From Cyanobacteria bacterium UBA11372 (lineage in GTDB: Bacteria > Cyanobacteriota > Cyanobacteriia > Cyanobacteriales > Aerosakkonemataceae): a stretch of 64,000 bases of DNA. This document shows positions 52,248 to 59,197 of this stretch, one piece after another. Both the position numbers and the translations under genes were made by a program. Each line of letters opens with the position of its first letter. Position 1 is the stretch's first letter. The stretch lies in NCBI GenBank assembly GCA_003486675.1, contig DNGG01000154.1:1-64000 (forward strand). Direction: 5' to 3'. The notes under the pieces are model-generated. The model worked only from the letters and a program-made list of their open reading frames with translations, ran no database searches and was not told where the DNA came from.

Positions 52248-53084
52248 TCATAAAAAACAGGTACCGCTGCACTCCTCTTCAGGCTGATTAAACAGTGACA
52301 GTTGTATTCCCACCCCAACGGCATCTTTCAGTGGCAATCCGGAGCGATGAATGTAGCAGGGGTTTTTTACACCTTTACCAAAAGTGCTAAGGTTGCGGAT
52401 TTTTTCATCAAATTCAACCGCTTTGTCAAATAAATTTGGATCGTTTCGCTTTAGAGATACCCATTCTTCTTGATGCTTAAAAGGGCAGAAAAAGCAAGAA
52501 GACTTTCTTACTGAATAGCCCAATGCTTTGTAAGCATAAACTCCGCAAGCAGATCTGTCGAGTCTTAAGTCAACCAGCGGATACCTGTTGGTTATCCAGC
52601 AGTTGGCAGAAGCTTTCATTCTTCTTGCCTCCTCGACCGAAATTCCCAACCACAAATTAGCCTTTCCTGAAGGAATTCTTTGTTTGTATTTGTATCCCAA
52701 AATCTCTCTCTGCTTCGCAATTATAGGATCTATTTTGTAGACCCTAGTGCATTGTCGCCTGAGAATACCCACTTTTCCGTTGCTGTCTTTGGTGTAGTAG
52801 GGGGGGGTAGAGATTCCTCGCCCTGATGAGCCGAGAACCTCGTCCAAGATGCTATCTTTAGCTTTAACCACATAAGTCTTATATCCTGCCTCTTCCAAGA
52901 TTCCAAAGATATTGTCTACATTTTTGAGAACATGTTCTGTCTCTGCACCAGTATCTGCAAAGATAATGTGCATAGGCGTCGGGTATTCTAAGTTCTCAAA
53001 TACTTCTGGATTTCTCACCAGCATCAGAGCAAGTGCGGAGGATTGGACTCCCCCGCCAAAACTAAAAAAAGTATTTTGATCCAT
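52248..53084 (-). CDS. PP-loop PAPS-reductase-like protein
   Basis: 278 residues. SFGGGVQSSALALML (residues 8-22) is the PP-loop SxGGxxSS; FADTGAETEHVLKNVD is the second strand; RRQCTRVYKIDPIIAKQREI is the arginine/Cys block of the PAPS reductase/DndC-like group, and SSCFFCPFKHQEEW gives further cysteines, possibly for an iron-sulfur cluster. Such genes are frequent in phages; the reaction (sulfur or nucleotide transfer, DNA or tRNA modification) is not established. Last gene of the early/middle operon, ahead of a strong terminator. Confidence 0.85.
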   Translation of the reverse strand: MDQNTFFSFGGGVQSSALALMLVRNPEVFENLEYPTPMHIIFADTGAETEHVLKNVDNIFGILEEAGYKTYVVKAKDSILDEVLGSSGRGISTPPYYTKDSNGKVGILRRQCTRVYKIDPIIAKQREILGYKYKQRIPSGKANLWLGISVEEARRMKASANCWITNRYPLVDLRLDRSACGVYAYKALGYSVRKSSCFFCPFKHQEEWVSLKRNDPNLFDKAVEFDEKIRNLSTFGKGVKNPCYIHRSGLPLKDAVGVGIQLSLFNQPEEECSGTCFL

Positions 53085-53094
53085 GTATCTACAT

Positions 53095-53475
53095 TTAACC
53101 TATTTCAACAAATGAGATGCCGTCAAAGCGAAACTGGCGTTTTACTCCCGTCAAATTTTCTGCAATCGAAGCCGCAAAAAAGGGTAAGTTTTTGAGTACA
53201 TAGCTGTAGGAGTACAAGCCAGACTTGCACCAAAAGTATTCTTTTATGTCCGCTTTACCTAAAGGGATAATTTTAATCAGTAAAGCCTTGTCTTGATAGC
53301 CAAATTCTTTTACAAACTTTCTTGATAAAGTAGTAAATGGATCTGGTTTTAATCCGTCAATTATTGGCCCTTTGTACTTAAAATCAATTGACATGCTAAC
53401 AACAATCGTTGTCAAAGCTGCAAGCTTTTTCCTGGCGATTCTAGGCTCTCGCCAAGTTTTGTAAGGTTTTTTCAC
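53095..53475 (-). CDS. Hypothetical protein, paralogue of the next gene upstream
   Basis: 126 residues, ends FRFDGISFVEIG. LSRKFVKEFGYQDKALLIKI, then IKEYFWCKSGLYSYSYVLKN, match by eye the corresponding part of the 125-residue neighbour (LARSLIKQLNILDYRIILIR; LKEYFWSGQGLFDYFYVRQN). No family is recognised. ATG 53475 overlaps the upstream stop by four bases, so the pair is coupled. Confidence 0.6.
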   Translation of the reverse strand: MKKPYKTWREPRIARKKLAALTTIVVSMSIDFKYKGPIIDGLKPDPFTTLSRKFVKEFGYQDKALLIKIIPLGKADIKEYFWCKSGLYSYSYVLKNLPFFAASIAENLTGVKRQFRFDGISFVEIG

Positions 53476-53849
53476 GACACCTCCTCAAATCCTTTGCTAG
53501 TAAACACGAAAAAACTATCCTGCCTTTCATTTGAGTAAAGTTTGACTCCAGGAAAAGCCTCTACATTCTGCCGGACATAAAAATAGTCGAATAATCCTTG
53601 TCCGCTCCAAAAATATTCTTTTAAGATCCGCTGTTTTGTCCGAATCAGAATAATTCGGTAATCGAGAATATTTAATTGCTTGATTAAAGATCTTGCCAGC
53701 ACTGTATAACCATCTTGATGGCGCACACAAGAATCCTTAGCTCGATCGGTAAATATTTCAATACGAGAGACTTTACTCAGCAAAAGGTCAGCTTTCTTTC
53801 TCTTTTCCTCTCTTGCCTTAATCTCTCGCTTTTCCCTATGTATCTTCAT
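53472..53849 (-). CDS. Hypothetical protein, paralogue of its neighbour
   Basis: 125 residues with a very basic N-terminus (MKIHREKREIKAREEKRKKA) and the shared core described for the gene at 53095. The KEYFW ... GLFDYFYVRQN motif is the conserved part. CTGGAGTG precedes its ATG, and a 21-bp-arm hairpin (53868-53915) lies just upstream. The function is unknown; the basic tail suggests nucleic-acid contact. Confidence 0.6.
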   Translation of the reverse strand: MKIHREKREIKAREEKRKKADLLLSKVSRIEIFTDRAKDSCVRHQDGYTVLARSLIKQLNILDYRIILIRTKQRILKEYFWSGQGLFDYFYVRQNVEAFPGVKLYSNERQDSFFVFTSKGFEEVS

Positions 53850-53867
53850 TTTCCACTCCAGAGTTAT

Positions 53868-53915
53868 GTATTTTTGCTTTAATTGCTCTTTATTAAAGAG
53901 TTAAAGCAAAAATAC
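53868..53915 (-). repeat. Long perfect-arm hairpin upstream of the paralogue pair
   Basis: GTATTTTTGCTTTAA plus CTCTTT (53868-53891, with a TTG bulge) pairs with AAAGAG plus TTAAAGCAAAAATAC (53895-53915): 21 paired bases and a 3-base loop. It would sit in the 5' leader of the 53472-53849 mRNA. It has no adjacent T tract. Confidence 0.8.
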
Positions 53916-53987
53916 GTTTGATCGAGACACACTTCTTAGGCGGTTCTACAATTAAGTCAGCAATTGCTTTATTTTTCTGATTTATAG

Positions 53988-54060
53988 CACCACAAAAGGA
54001 CGGGTTATCTCTTTGTCTCCATCCAGAAAGGCTTTAGGAAGGATGAGTCTTAGGCTAGCC
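53988..54060. repeat. 73-bp direct repeat, copy 1
   Basis: Starts CACCACAAAAGGACGGGTTA and ends TCTTAGGCTAGCC. By hand count it matches copy 2 at 64 of 73 positions (88%) with no gaps. It lies downstream of the 54146-54574 gene, in the spacer to the paralogue pair. Confidence 0.85.
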
Positions 54061-54145
54061 AGATAATGGTCATGTTTTATGTTTGCAGATGCCCAGATAC
54101 CCGTGACATCCCCATCCACCAAGGGATAGGTTATGACGATTTCTG

Positions 54146-54574
54146 TTAAGGGATTACATATTCAAGCAGCTCGTCGATTACTGTTTGGTACTGGTCTTCA
54201 GTCAAGTTTTGTATTTCAGTCTCTGTCTCTGCCAATACCAATCTGGCTATTATCACCTGCCCATGCAAAACAATACCTCGCGAAGTTTTACAAGTAGGTG
54301 CAAAACCTTTCATCAAAAAGCTGTCATCGCAAATTAACACGATCTCTGGATCGGAAAATTGATTAAAAACTAACTCGATGAATGACTTTTCTGTTTCCTC
54401 TCCGACCAATCGTTGCATTTCATCTAAACACATTAGCTCATGTACCATGTGTCGGTGAATGCCGGTTTTGTTAACAAGTCCATACAAAAAGGAAGGCATT
54501 CTTCTCACCATTTCTAGATCTCCAGAGTCTCCCAGTCCGGAAAGTCCAGGTCTACCAAGGTTTTTTCTAGTCAT
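54146..54574 (-). CDS. Hypothetical early protein between direct repeats
   Basis: 142 residues. Opens MTRKNLGRPGLSGLGDSGDL, a Gly-rich basic start, then a helical part (KTGIHRHMVHELMCLDEMQR) and an alpha/beta half (FSDPEIVLICDDSFLMKGFA; GQVIIARLVLAETETEIQNL) ending in an acidic helix. No family recognised. It is bracketed by two 73-bp direct repeats, so it may have arrived as a cassette. Confidence 0.6.
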   Translation of the reverse strand: MTRKNLGRPGLSGLGDSGDLEMVRRMPSFLYGLVNKTGIHRHMVHELMCLDEMQRLVGEETEKSFIELVFNQFSDPEIVLICDDSFLMKGFAPTCKTSRGIVLHGQVIIARLVLAETETEIQNLTEDQYQTVIDELLEYVIP

Positions 54575-54607
54575 CTTTTATCCTTTGTTCATTGAGCCGG
54601 TTGTTTA

Positions 54608-54680
54608 CACCACAAAAGGACGGGTTACCTCTTTGTTGCCATTTAGAAAGACTTCAGGAAAGATGAGTCTTAGGTTAGCC
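54608..54680. repeat. 73-bp direct repeat, copy 2
   Basis: Counterpart of 53988-54060. Between copies the inner stem CATCC...GGATG becomes CATTT...AGATG, keeping base pairs on the plus strand (one C-G to T-A, one C-G to T-G), a hint of conserved RNA or cruciform structure. Confidence 0.85.
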
Positions 54681-54700
54681 AATTAAGAAGATTGTTCGTT

Positions 54701-55069
54701 TTAAAGCCTCATTAATTGACTGTGGAGAAAATCTTTAGGAACCAAAAAGATTACCCCTTGCAATGTTTCTATTCTTAACAACTCACATTTAATGAGATTG
54801 TCGATCCCCTTTGCAAAAGGATCGTTAGCATAAACAAAACAGCGTGTCACCAACTCTGTCGAAGGATCGTAGTTACGTAAGAGGCTATCAATAGTTTTGT
54901 CGAATGACTTAGAAACCTGATACAAAGGGGCAAGAAACGGAGAATACGGCGTAGGGTAGTAACTCATCTCAACTACACCTACCCCATACGATGCGTACAT
55001 AGTTTTTGCAAAATCAAGAGGTGCTACATACATAAAGTTTTTAGGTATTTGCGGCAATTTTCTTTTCAT
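54701..55069 (-). CDS. Hypothetical early protein
   Basis: 122 residues from ATG 55069 (TTG 55078 is possible). MKRKLPQIPKNFMYVAPLDF then YPTPYSPFLAPLYQVSKSFD and CFVYANDPFAKGIDNLIKCE; ends VPKDFLHSQLMRL. No recognised family. Between the ASCH gene and direct repeat copy 2; possibly co-transcribed with the modification-like genes. Confidence 0.55.
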   Translation of the reverse strand: MKRKLPQIPKNFMYVAPLDFAKTMYASYGVGVVEMSYYPTPYSPFLAPLYQVSKSFDKTIDSLLRNYDPSTELVTRCFVYANDPFAKGIDNLIKCELLRIETLQGVIFLVPKDFLHSQLMRL

Positions 55070-55091
55070 GCTGTTCAACTCAACGATTTAA

Positions 55092-55535
55092 TTATTTTGG
55101 ATACCACAGACCTTGTTGCCCACGTATATAGATTGGGTAATCTAATTGTTCAGCAGCTTCAAGCTTCCAAGCGTAGCGACCCGGCTCCCAAACTCCAACA
55201 GCGATTTCTTTAACTGGTTGGTCAGAAATGCGAGCAATCCCATCTCTATAAATAAGACGAGTTTTCTCGTATCGCTCATCCGTTACCATCAGTTGCACAG
55301 CCGTCAGGTTTACAACACCAATTAAGCACCCCAACGGAAAATCGAAAAGTTCAGGAACAGGAATATCTAGAGCTTGCAAAACTTGCACCGCCCTCCAGTC
55401 AACTTTTCTTTTTGCCGCATGAATCCACATTTGGCCTCTATACGGAGTGCCCCAGCTACGAGTTTCGTATTTTTTTAATCCTAAAAACACTAGACTGGCC
55501 CAGGGTTGCCACAAAGTTAGAGCAGGAATTTCCAT
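55092..55535 (-). CDS. ASCH-domain protein
   Basis: 147 residues. LTLWQPWASLVFLGLKKYET, RSWGTPYRGQMWIHAAKR and GCLIGVVNLTAVQLM are the ASCH (PUA-like beta barrel) hallmarks: W-Q-P-W-A-x-L-V ... K-x-x-E-x-R-x-W ... R-G ... I-H-A. ASCH proteins bind RNA or modified nucleosides; some have amidohydrolase or nuclease activity. In phages they often accompany base-modification enzymes, and here the next gene is a methyltransferase. Confidence 0.88.
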   Translation of the reverse strand: MEIPALTLWQPWASLVFLGLKKYETRSWGTPYRGQMWIHAAKRKVDWRAVQVLQALDIPVPELFDFPLGCLIGVVNLTAVQLMVTDERYEKTRLIYRDGIARISDQPVKEIAVGVWEPGRYAWKLEAAEQLDYPIYIRGQQGLWYPK

Positions 55536-55538
55536 GGC

Positions 55539-56141
55539 TTAAATCCAAGTTAGGTTGTAAGCTGAATCGTCACTTTGCCCAGGACGAATATCAAACACGG
55601 CATGATATCTCTGGGGCCTATTTTCCGGCGCTCCGTCTCGCAAAAAAGCAATCCGTCCCACAATTGGATATTGTTGGTAGAAATGACAATTTAAGCCGGA
55701 TATAAACCTTCCTCGCTCTTTGGCACAGAAAAAATCTATTGGTAGTATGAATACACACCTGGCTTTAGGGAAAGACGTATCCAGCCAATTAAGGGATTGT
55801 TCAATAAATTCGCACCCCTGTGAGAATGGAGGATTACAAACCACAGCTTGAACCTGCAAAGGATTTACCTGAAAGAAGTCAGCATGTTGCCAATGTGCAT
55901 TAGCAACATTTTTTCTACCTTCAATGAAGCGTTTGTAGTTATTCTCAATGGCATAGATTTCTGCTTGTGGGGACAAATATTTCTCAATCTGTCCGCGCCC
56001 CGCACCAGGTGCTAAAATTGTCTTGCAATCGCTCACAAGCTCAGCAACAAACTTTGCTAAAGAATTGGGTGTTTCCCAATCATCGTCAGAGAGCCAAGTT
56101 GTTCCAACGTTGTTGTCAGTATTGAATAGTTCAAGTTGCAT
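55539..56141 (-). CDS. Class I DNA methyltransferase-like protein
   Basis: 200 residues. Motif I is ILAPGAGRGQIEKYL (42-56), followed by AEIYAIENNYKRF, and motif IV is VVCNPPFSQGCEFIEQSL with N103-P-P-F106, the catalytic motif of amino-methyltransferases such as N6-adenine enzymes. DDWETPNSLAKFVAEL at the N-terminus recalls phage Dam-type proteins. No target-recognition domain is obvious. It may protect phage DNA from restriction; target unknown. Followed by ASCH three bases downstream. Confidence 0.8.
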   Translation of the reverse strand: MQLELFNTDNNVGTTWLSDDDWETPNSLAKFVAELVSDCKTILAPGAGRGQIEKYLSPQAEIYAIENNYKRFIEGRKNVANAHWQHADFFQVNPLQVQAVVCNPPFSQGCEFIEQSLNWLDTSFPKARCVFILPIDFFCAKERGRFISGLNCHFYQQYPIVGRIAFLRDGAPENRPQRYHAVFDIRPGQSDDSAYNLTWI

Positions 56142-56217
56142 AGCGAGGGAGGAAAAAGGGGAGACAAACTCCCCCGTGATAGAGAGAATCGAAGCGGATT
56201 GTATCGACCAGCCCGCG

Positions 56218-56261
56218 ACGCCCCCATAGGGGCGTTTCGGCTACCGGGCCGAACGGTAGCC
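56218..56261. terminator. Two tandem GC-rich hairpins
   Basis: ACGCCCC CATA GGGGCGT (56218-56235) and GGCTACCG GGCCGAA CGGTAGCC (56239-56261) stand in the spacer between the SH3-like gene and the methyltransferase gene. Both stems are perfect. No T tract on the minus strand, so attenuation or RNA processing is as likely as termination. Confidence 0.55.
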
Positions 56262-56269
56262 CCAGAAAG

Positions 56270-56695
56270 TTAAACTTTCATCGTCAGGCGGGGAACAGCC
56301 GACTTCCAAGCTTTAGTTAGGCTGGCGAACTTGAATGTTTTTGTCGCTGAAGAACCACGGAAAGCAACGACCACTTCTTCGTTTCTGATATTTACGGAAA
56401 CCACTCTTCCTATCCACTTGTGATAAGAAGTGTATGGTTCAATTACTTGAACAACATCATCAACGCTAAATAATTGCTCAAGATCGAGTTTCTCTCTAGA
56501 AGCAAGTTCATCGAGGCATAAACTAACTTGTTGAGCAATCGAAACAAGACGACCATGTTGCTTTTGCAGCTTTTTAGCGAGTTGAGTGTTGCCTATTTTT
56601 TCAGCCACCTTTAAACTGAAATGCAACTCAGCGATCGCTTTACTCAAAGAAATCTCCATCCGTCCCATTAGTTTCTTGTCAAGATTATTAGTCAT
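56270..56695 (-). CDS. Helical protein with C-terminal SH3/KOW-like domain
   Basis: 141 residues. N-terminal 80 residues are helical (SKAIAELHFSLKVAEKIGNT); the rest, VDDVVQVIEPYTSYHKWIGR followed by VVSVNIRNEEVVVAFRGS, is a small beta barrel of SH3/KOW type. The same barrel is in the 73-residue gene at 57346. Such barrels bind RNA or protein. Overlaps the next gene upstream by eight bases. Confidence 0.6.
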   Translation of the reverse strand: MTNNLDKKLMGRMEISLSKAIAELHFSLKVAEKIGNTQLAKKLQKQHGRLVSIAQQVSLCLDELASREKLDLEQLFSVDDVVQVIEPYTSYHKWIGRVVSVNIRNEEVVVAFRGSSATKTFKFASLTKAWKSAVPRLTMKV

Positions 56696-57302
56696 TGTTG
56701 TTTGCCCCCTCTAGCTGTTCCTGTTCAACTACATAGCGTTCATAGGCATTAAGGCAAACGTCAACTGTATGCCAGAATTGATTTACCCCGACTTGCTCTA
56801 AGCTTTTAACGTTTAAGTTGAGAGTCGGAATAGACAGGATAATGTCCTGAATGAACTCCTTTATAAAAGTAGGAGTGCATTCAAACTCTTTAAATCCAAA
56901 CATTTTCGCAAATCGGATGCGAATTGCTCTGACGTTAGTTAATAATTGCTCCAACTTTGGTGAAGACTCTAAATGAGCAACCTCATTTCTTGTTAAGTCA
57001 GAGAACGAATGTTCGGCTTCGCCATTGCCGAACCGTGCAGTCAAAGGAATGCAAGGAAGTTCGTGGTTATCGTCTAAATCAGCCTCTTTTTTGCTAATAA
57101 ACGAGCTAAAAACTTCCAAAATCTTAAGCTTAAGATCCTCCACAGCGTCACAACGATCAAAAGTGGGCAAGCTAACGTGAACAAACTCAACAATTTCTTG
57201 TTCTAGCAATTTGCAGAAATGCAAATCGTTAATTCGTGATTGAAGTCTTTCGGCTTCTTCTTTCAGTCGCTGGAGTCGCTGGATTTCAACATCAAAATTC
57301 AT
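56688..57302 (-). CDS. Hypothetical helical early protein
   Basis: 204 residues, mostly alpha-helical. N-terminal coiled coil (IQRLQRLKEEAERLQSRIND), then mixed Leu-rich helices (LKLKILEVFSSFISKKEADL; TNVRAIRIRFAKMFGFKEFE) and a last helix containing FWHTVDVCLNAYERYVVEQE. No family recognised. ATG 57302. It may be a replication or host-takeover component by position in the early operon. Confidence 0.55.
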   Translation of the reverse strand: MNFDVEIQRLQRLKEEAERLQSRINDLHFCKLLEQEIVEFVHVSLPTFDRCDAVEDLKLKILEVFSSFISKKEADLDDNHELPCIPLTARFGNGEAEHSFSDLTRNEVAHLESSPKLEQLLTNVRAIRIRFAKMFGFKEFECTPTFIKEFIQDIILSIPTLNLNVKSLEQVGVNQFWHTVDVCLNAYERYVVEQEQLEGANNND

Positions 57303-57345
57303 GTCGTTGCATCTCCTAACTAATTTGGTGGTCTTTTGGGCAAGA

Positions 57346-57567
57346 TTACCGATAGCGAAATTGAACTTTCTTCAATTCAGTAATGAAGAATTTTTCTGTC
57401 ATAGAAGAGTCCAGAAAGCGAACCTGTACTGTTTTTGAAAAAACACAAACCGATACTACTATTCCAATCATGTTGTGTCTTGGATGAGTGCAACTCCACA
57501 CTCGGACAGGATGCCTTGGCTGAAGTTTTTTAATGTCAGGATTCCAAGATGCCATAAGGAGGCTCAA
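57346..57567 (-). CDS. Small SH3/KOW-like early protein
   Basis: 73 residues. HPVRVWSCTHPRHNMIGIVV followed by SVCVFSKTVQVRFLDSSMTE is a short barrel with the same pattern (V-x-V ... H ... I-G-x-V-V-S-V ... V-x-V-x-F ... S-S-x-T) as the C-terminus of the 56270 protein. Overlaps the upstream Cys-rich gene by four bases. Function unknown. Confidence 0.6.
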   Translation of the reverse strand: MSLLMASWNPDIKKLQPRHPVRVWSCTHPRHNMIGIVVSVCVFSKTVQVRFLDSSMTEKFFITELKKVQFRYR

Positions 57568-57773
57568 TCAATTGGTGAATAATCAGCACAGTTCGCCTGT
57601 GGCCCATATGGATGCACGGCGCAATTAAGATAGCCGTTACCGCTGAAATAAGCGCAATGCTTGCACAGAGAATTAAAATTATCTGCTGGTCGGTTATCTG
57701 CTGGTGGTGGGCAACAGGAACGGGGTTCGTAAATCAGGATAGATGGTGGTGCTGGATACTCACGAATCGACAT
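57564..57773 (-). CDS. Small Cys-rich protein of cyanobacterial type
   Basis: 69 residues from ATG 57773 (MSIREYPAPPSILIYEPRSC). The C-terminus CKHCAYFSGNGYLNCAVHPY, then GPQANCADY, is a compact cysteine cluster common in small cyanobacterial proteins, probably zinc binding. It suggests that the phage has exchanged genes with its host. A start 28 codons upstream is open but lacks support. Confidence 0.65.
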   Translation of the reverse strand: MSIREYPAPPSILIYEPRSCCPPPADNRPADNFNSLCKHCAYFSGNGYLNCAVHPYGPQANCADYSPID

Positions 57774-57915
57774 TACTGCTTCTGTGAACAGGCGTTTGAT
57801 ACACAAAATAAGAGACTCTATGCACATAGTTTTAGTACCTACTGAAAAAACGCACACTTTAAGCTAACCCATGAACCCTGGAGGGCTTCTAATGCATTCA
57901 TTTTTCATAAACTGT

Positions 57916-58485
57916 TTAACCAGTCTTGCCGATTTCGTAAATTTTCTTTGTGTTTGGGTCTACAACCCATCGTTCCTGCCGCCCTTCTCGGCGGATTTTT
58001 AAAGCCTTCGGCCCTGTATTTTTAATCAATTGATACGTGTATTGCTTCCCGCCAAACTGGTTTACTTTGGAAACAATCTTCAGGTATCCAGCCTTAATCA
58101 AGGCTTGGGTGTAGGCTTTACAAGTGTAATAGCTACTTCCAGATGCTATTTGCAGATCGGTAAGAGTGAATTTTGTGAATATCCGGATAGCATTCCAGAC
58201 TTTTTGCCGAGGAGATAGTACCTGCTCTTTGCCTTTTTTGCTTGTAAGCACTGGAGGTTGTAAGGAGTTGAGCTTTAAGCAGTACTTACCATGCTCTCCT
58301 TTACTTCGCTTGAGTTGCCTTCCTTCGTTTTTTCGGACAATATGGTCAACTCTGAGCAACTTTCCAATGTACCAATAAGCGTGGTTCTTGGAGATACTCA
58401 GGGCGCTGCACATATCCAAGCAAGTAAATTCTTTAGTTTCTCGAATCCAATCCCACACTCGGACAAACGTTGAATTACTGCTCAT
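57916..58485 (-). CDS. Tandem winged-helix DNA-binding protein
   Basis: 189 residues with two successive winged-helix units: residues ~8-60 (VWDWIRETKEFTCLDMCSAL, then KNHAYWYIGKLLRVDHIV) and ~92-150 (VWNAIRIFTKFTLTDLQIAS, then YYTCKAYTQALIKAGYLKIV). The two share VW-x-x-I and the order of helices, so one arose by duplication. Similar arrangements occur in phage early regulators and replication initiators. Ends in a basic tail (IRREGRQERWVVDPNTKKIY). It could regulate early genes. Confidence 0.65.
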   Translation of the reverse strand: MSSNSTFVRVWDWIRETKEFTCLDMCSALSISKNHAYWYIGKLLRVDHIVRKNEGRQLKRSKGEHGKYCLKLNSLQPPVLTSKKGKEQVLSPRQKVWNAIRIFTKFTLTDLQIASGSSYYTCKAYTQALIKAGYLKIVSKVNQFGGKQYTYQLIKNTGPKALKIRREGRQERWVVDPNTKKIYEIGKTG

Positions 58486-58960
58486 TCCGCCCCCTTATTA
58501 AGGCTAATTTGGAAGCCAAGGTTTCCGTCTTAATAAAAAGCAGTTCTTCAATCAATACAGCAGCCACCATCTCGGCCTCTTCGCGAGTAGCTTGCAGTTC
58601 ATCTCGCTGAAGAATTGAATCAATCACTGCCCGAAGCGTTATTACGGTTTCAGGATTTTGGAGGTGCAGCACCTCAGCCACAGCTAGATAAGATGTACGC
58701 TTGTTGAGTTGGGGATGGATATTTACTTGCTGCGATTCCGCACAGCAGACATATGAGCCGCAAACGTAAGACTCAGACTTAGCCGTAAAAACAAAAGCCT
58801 GTCTCTTATCCACTTTGCTCAAGCAAGCAATTACAGTTTCACCAACCAAAGACAACAGCTTAGATGATGTATACCAACTGCCTTTAATCTCGATACCTTG
58901 CTCGGTCACAATCACCTTGTACTTGTCGCTATCGATTGCTTGCATGTTCTTGTTCTCCAT
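58475..58960 (-). CDS. Hypothetical early protein
   Basis: 161 residues. The first half is beta (DKYKVIVTEQGIEIKGSWYT; KVDKRQAFVFTAKSESYVCG), the last 45 residues are helical (TREEAEMVAAVLIEELLFIK) and resemble the end of the 88-residue gene upstream. No family recognised. Overlaps that gene by 32 bp; an in-frame ATG 15 bases further in is a possible start. Confidence 0.55.
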   Translation of the reverse strand: MENKNMQAIDSDKYKVIVTEQGIEIKGSWYTSSKLLSLVGETVIACLSKVDKRQAFVFTAKSESYVCGSYVCCAESQQVNIHPQLNKRTSYLAVAEVLHLQNPETVITLRAVIDSILQRDELQATREEAEMVAAVLIEELLFIKTETLASKLALIRGRNEQ

Positions 58961-59195
58961 TATTTGAACCGTCTAAATAGCGCACGTTACACAAAGCTTC
59001 ATTGAGCTTTAAATCATCCAATTCATGAGCCAACTTATGAAGCAAGAAGGCGGCAATTTGTTCAGCCTCCATGCGAGTCATGTTGGCCTCGTGGGCGGAA
59101 AACCATCCATCCTCAAACCCGTGAATTTGGGAGACTAAAGCTTCCATTGCCACGAATAGCTCGCCGCTATACACATCAAATGTTTGAACTTTCAT
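58929..59195 (-). CDS. Small helical early protein next to MuB
   Basis: 88 residues from ATG 59195 (MKVQTFDVYSGELFVAMEAL), two bases after the ATPase stop; longer frames overlapping the ATPase are rejected. Its central segment TRMEAEQIAAFLLHKLAHEL recalls TREEAEMVAAVLIEELLFIK in the next gene. No known family. In Mu, the genes after B include small semi-essential regulators; this could be analogous. Confidence 0.55.
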   Translation of the reverse strand: MKVQTFDVYSGELFVAMEALVSQIHGFEDGWFSAHEANMTRMEAEQIAAFLLHKLAHELDDLKLNEALCNVRYLDGSNNGEQEHASNR

Positions 59196-59197
59196 TG

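Noticed and set aside
52248..53084. PP-loop protein as part of a Dnd phosphorothioation system
   Set aside because: No DndA, DndD or DndE partner lies nearby, and phages often carry this family alone.
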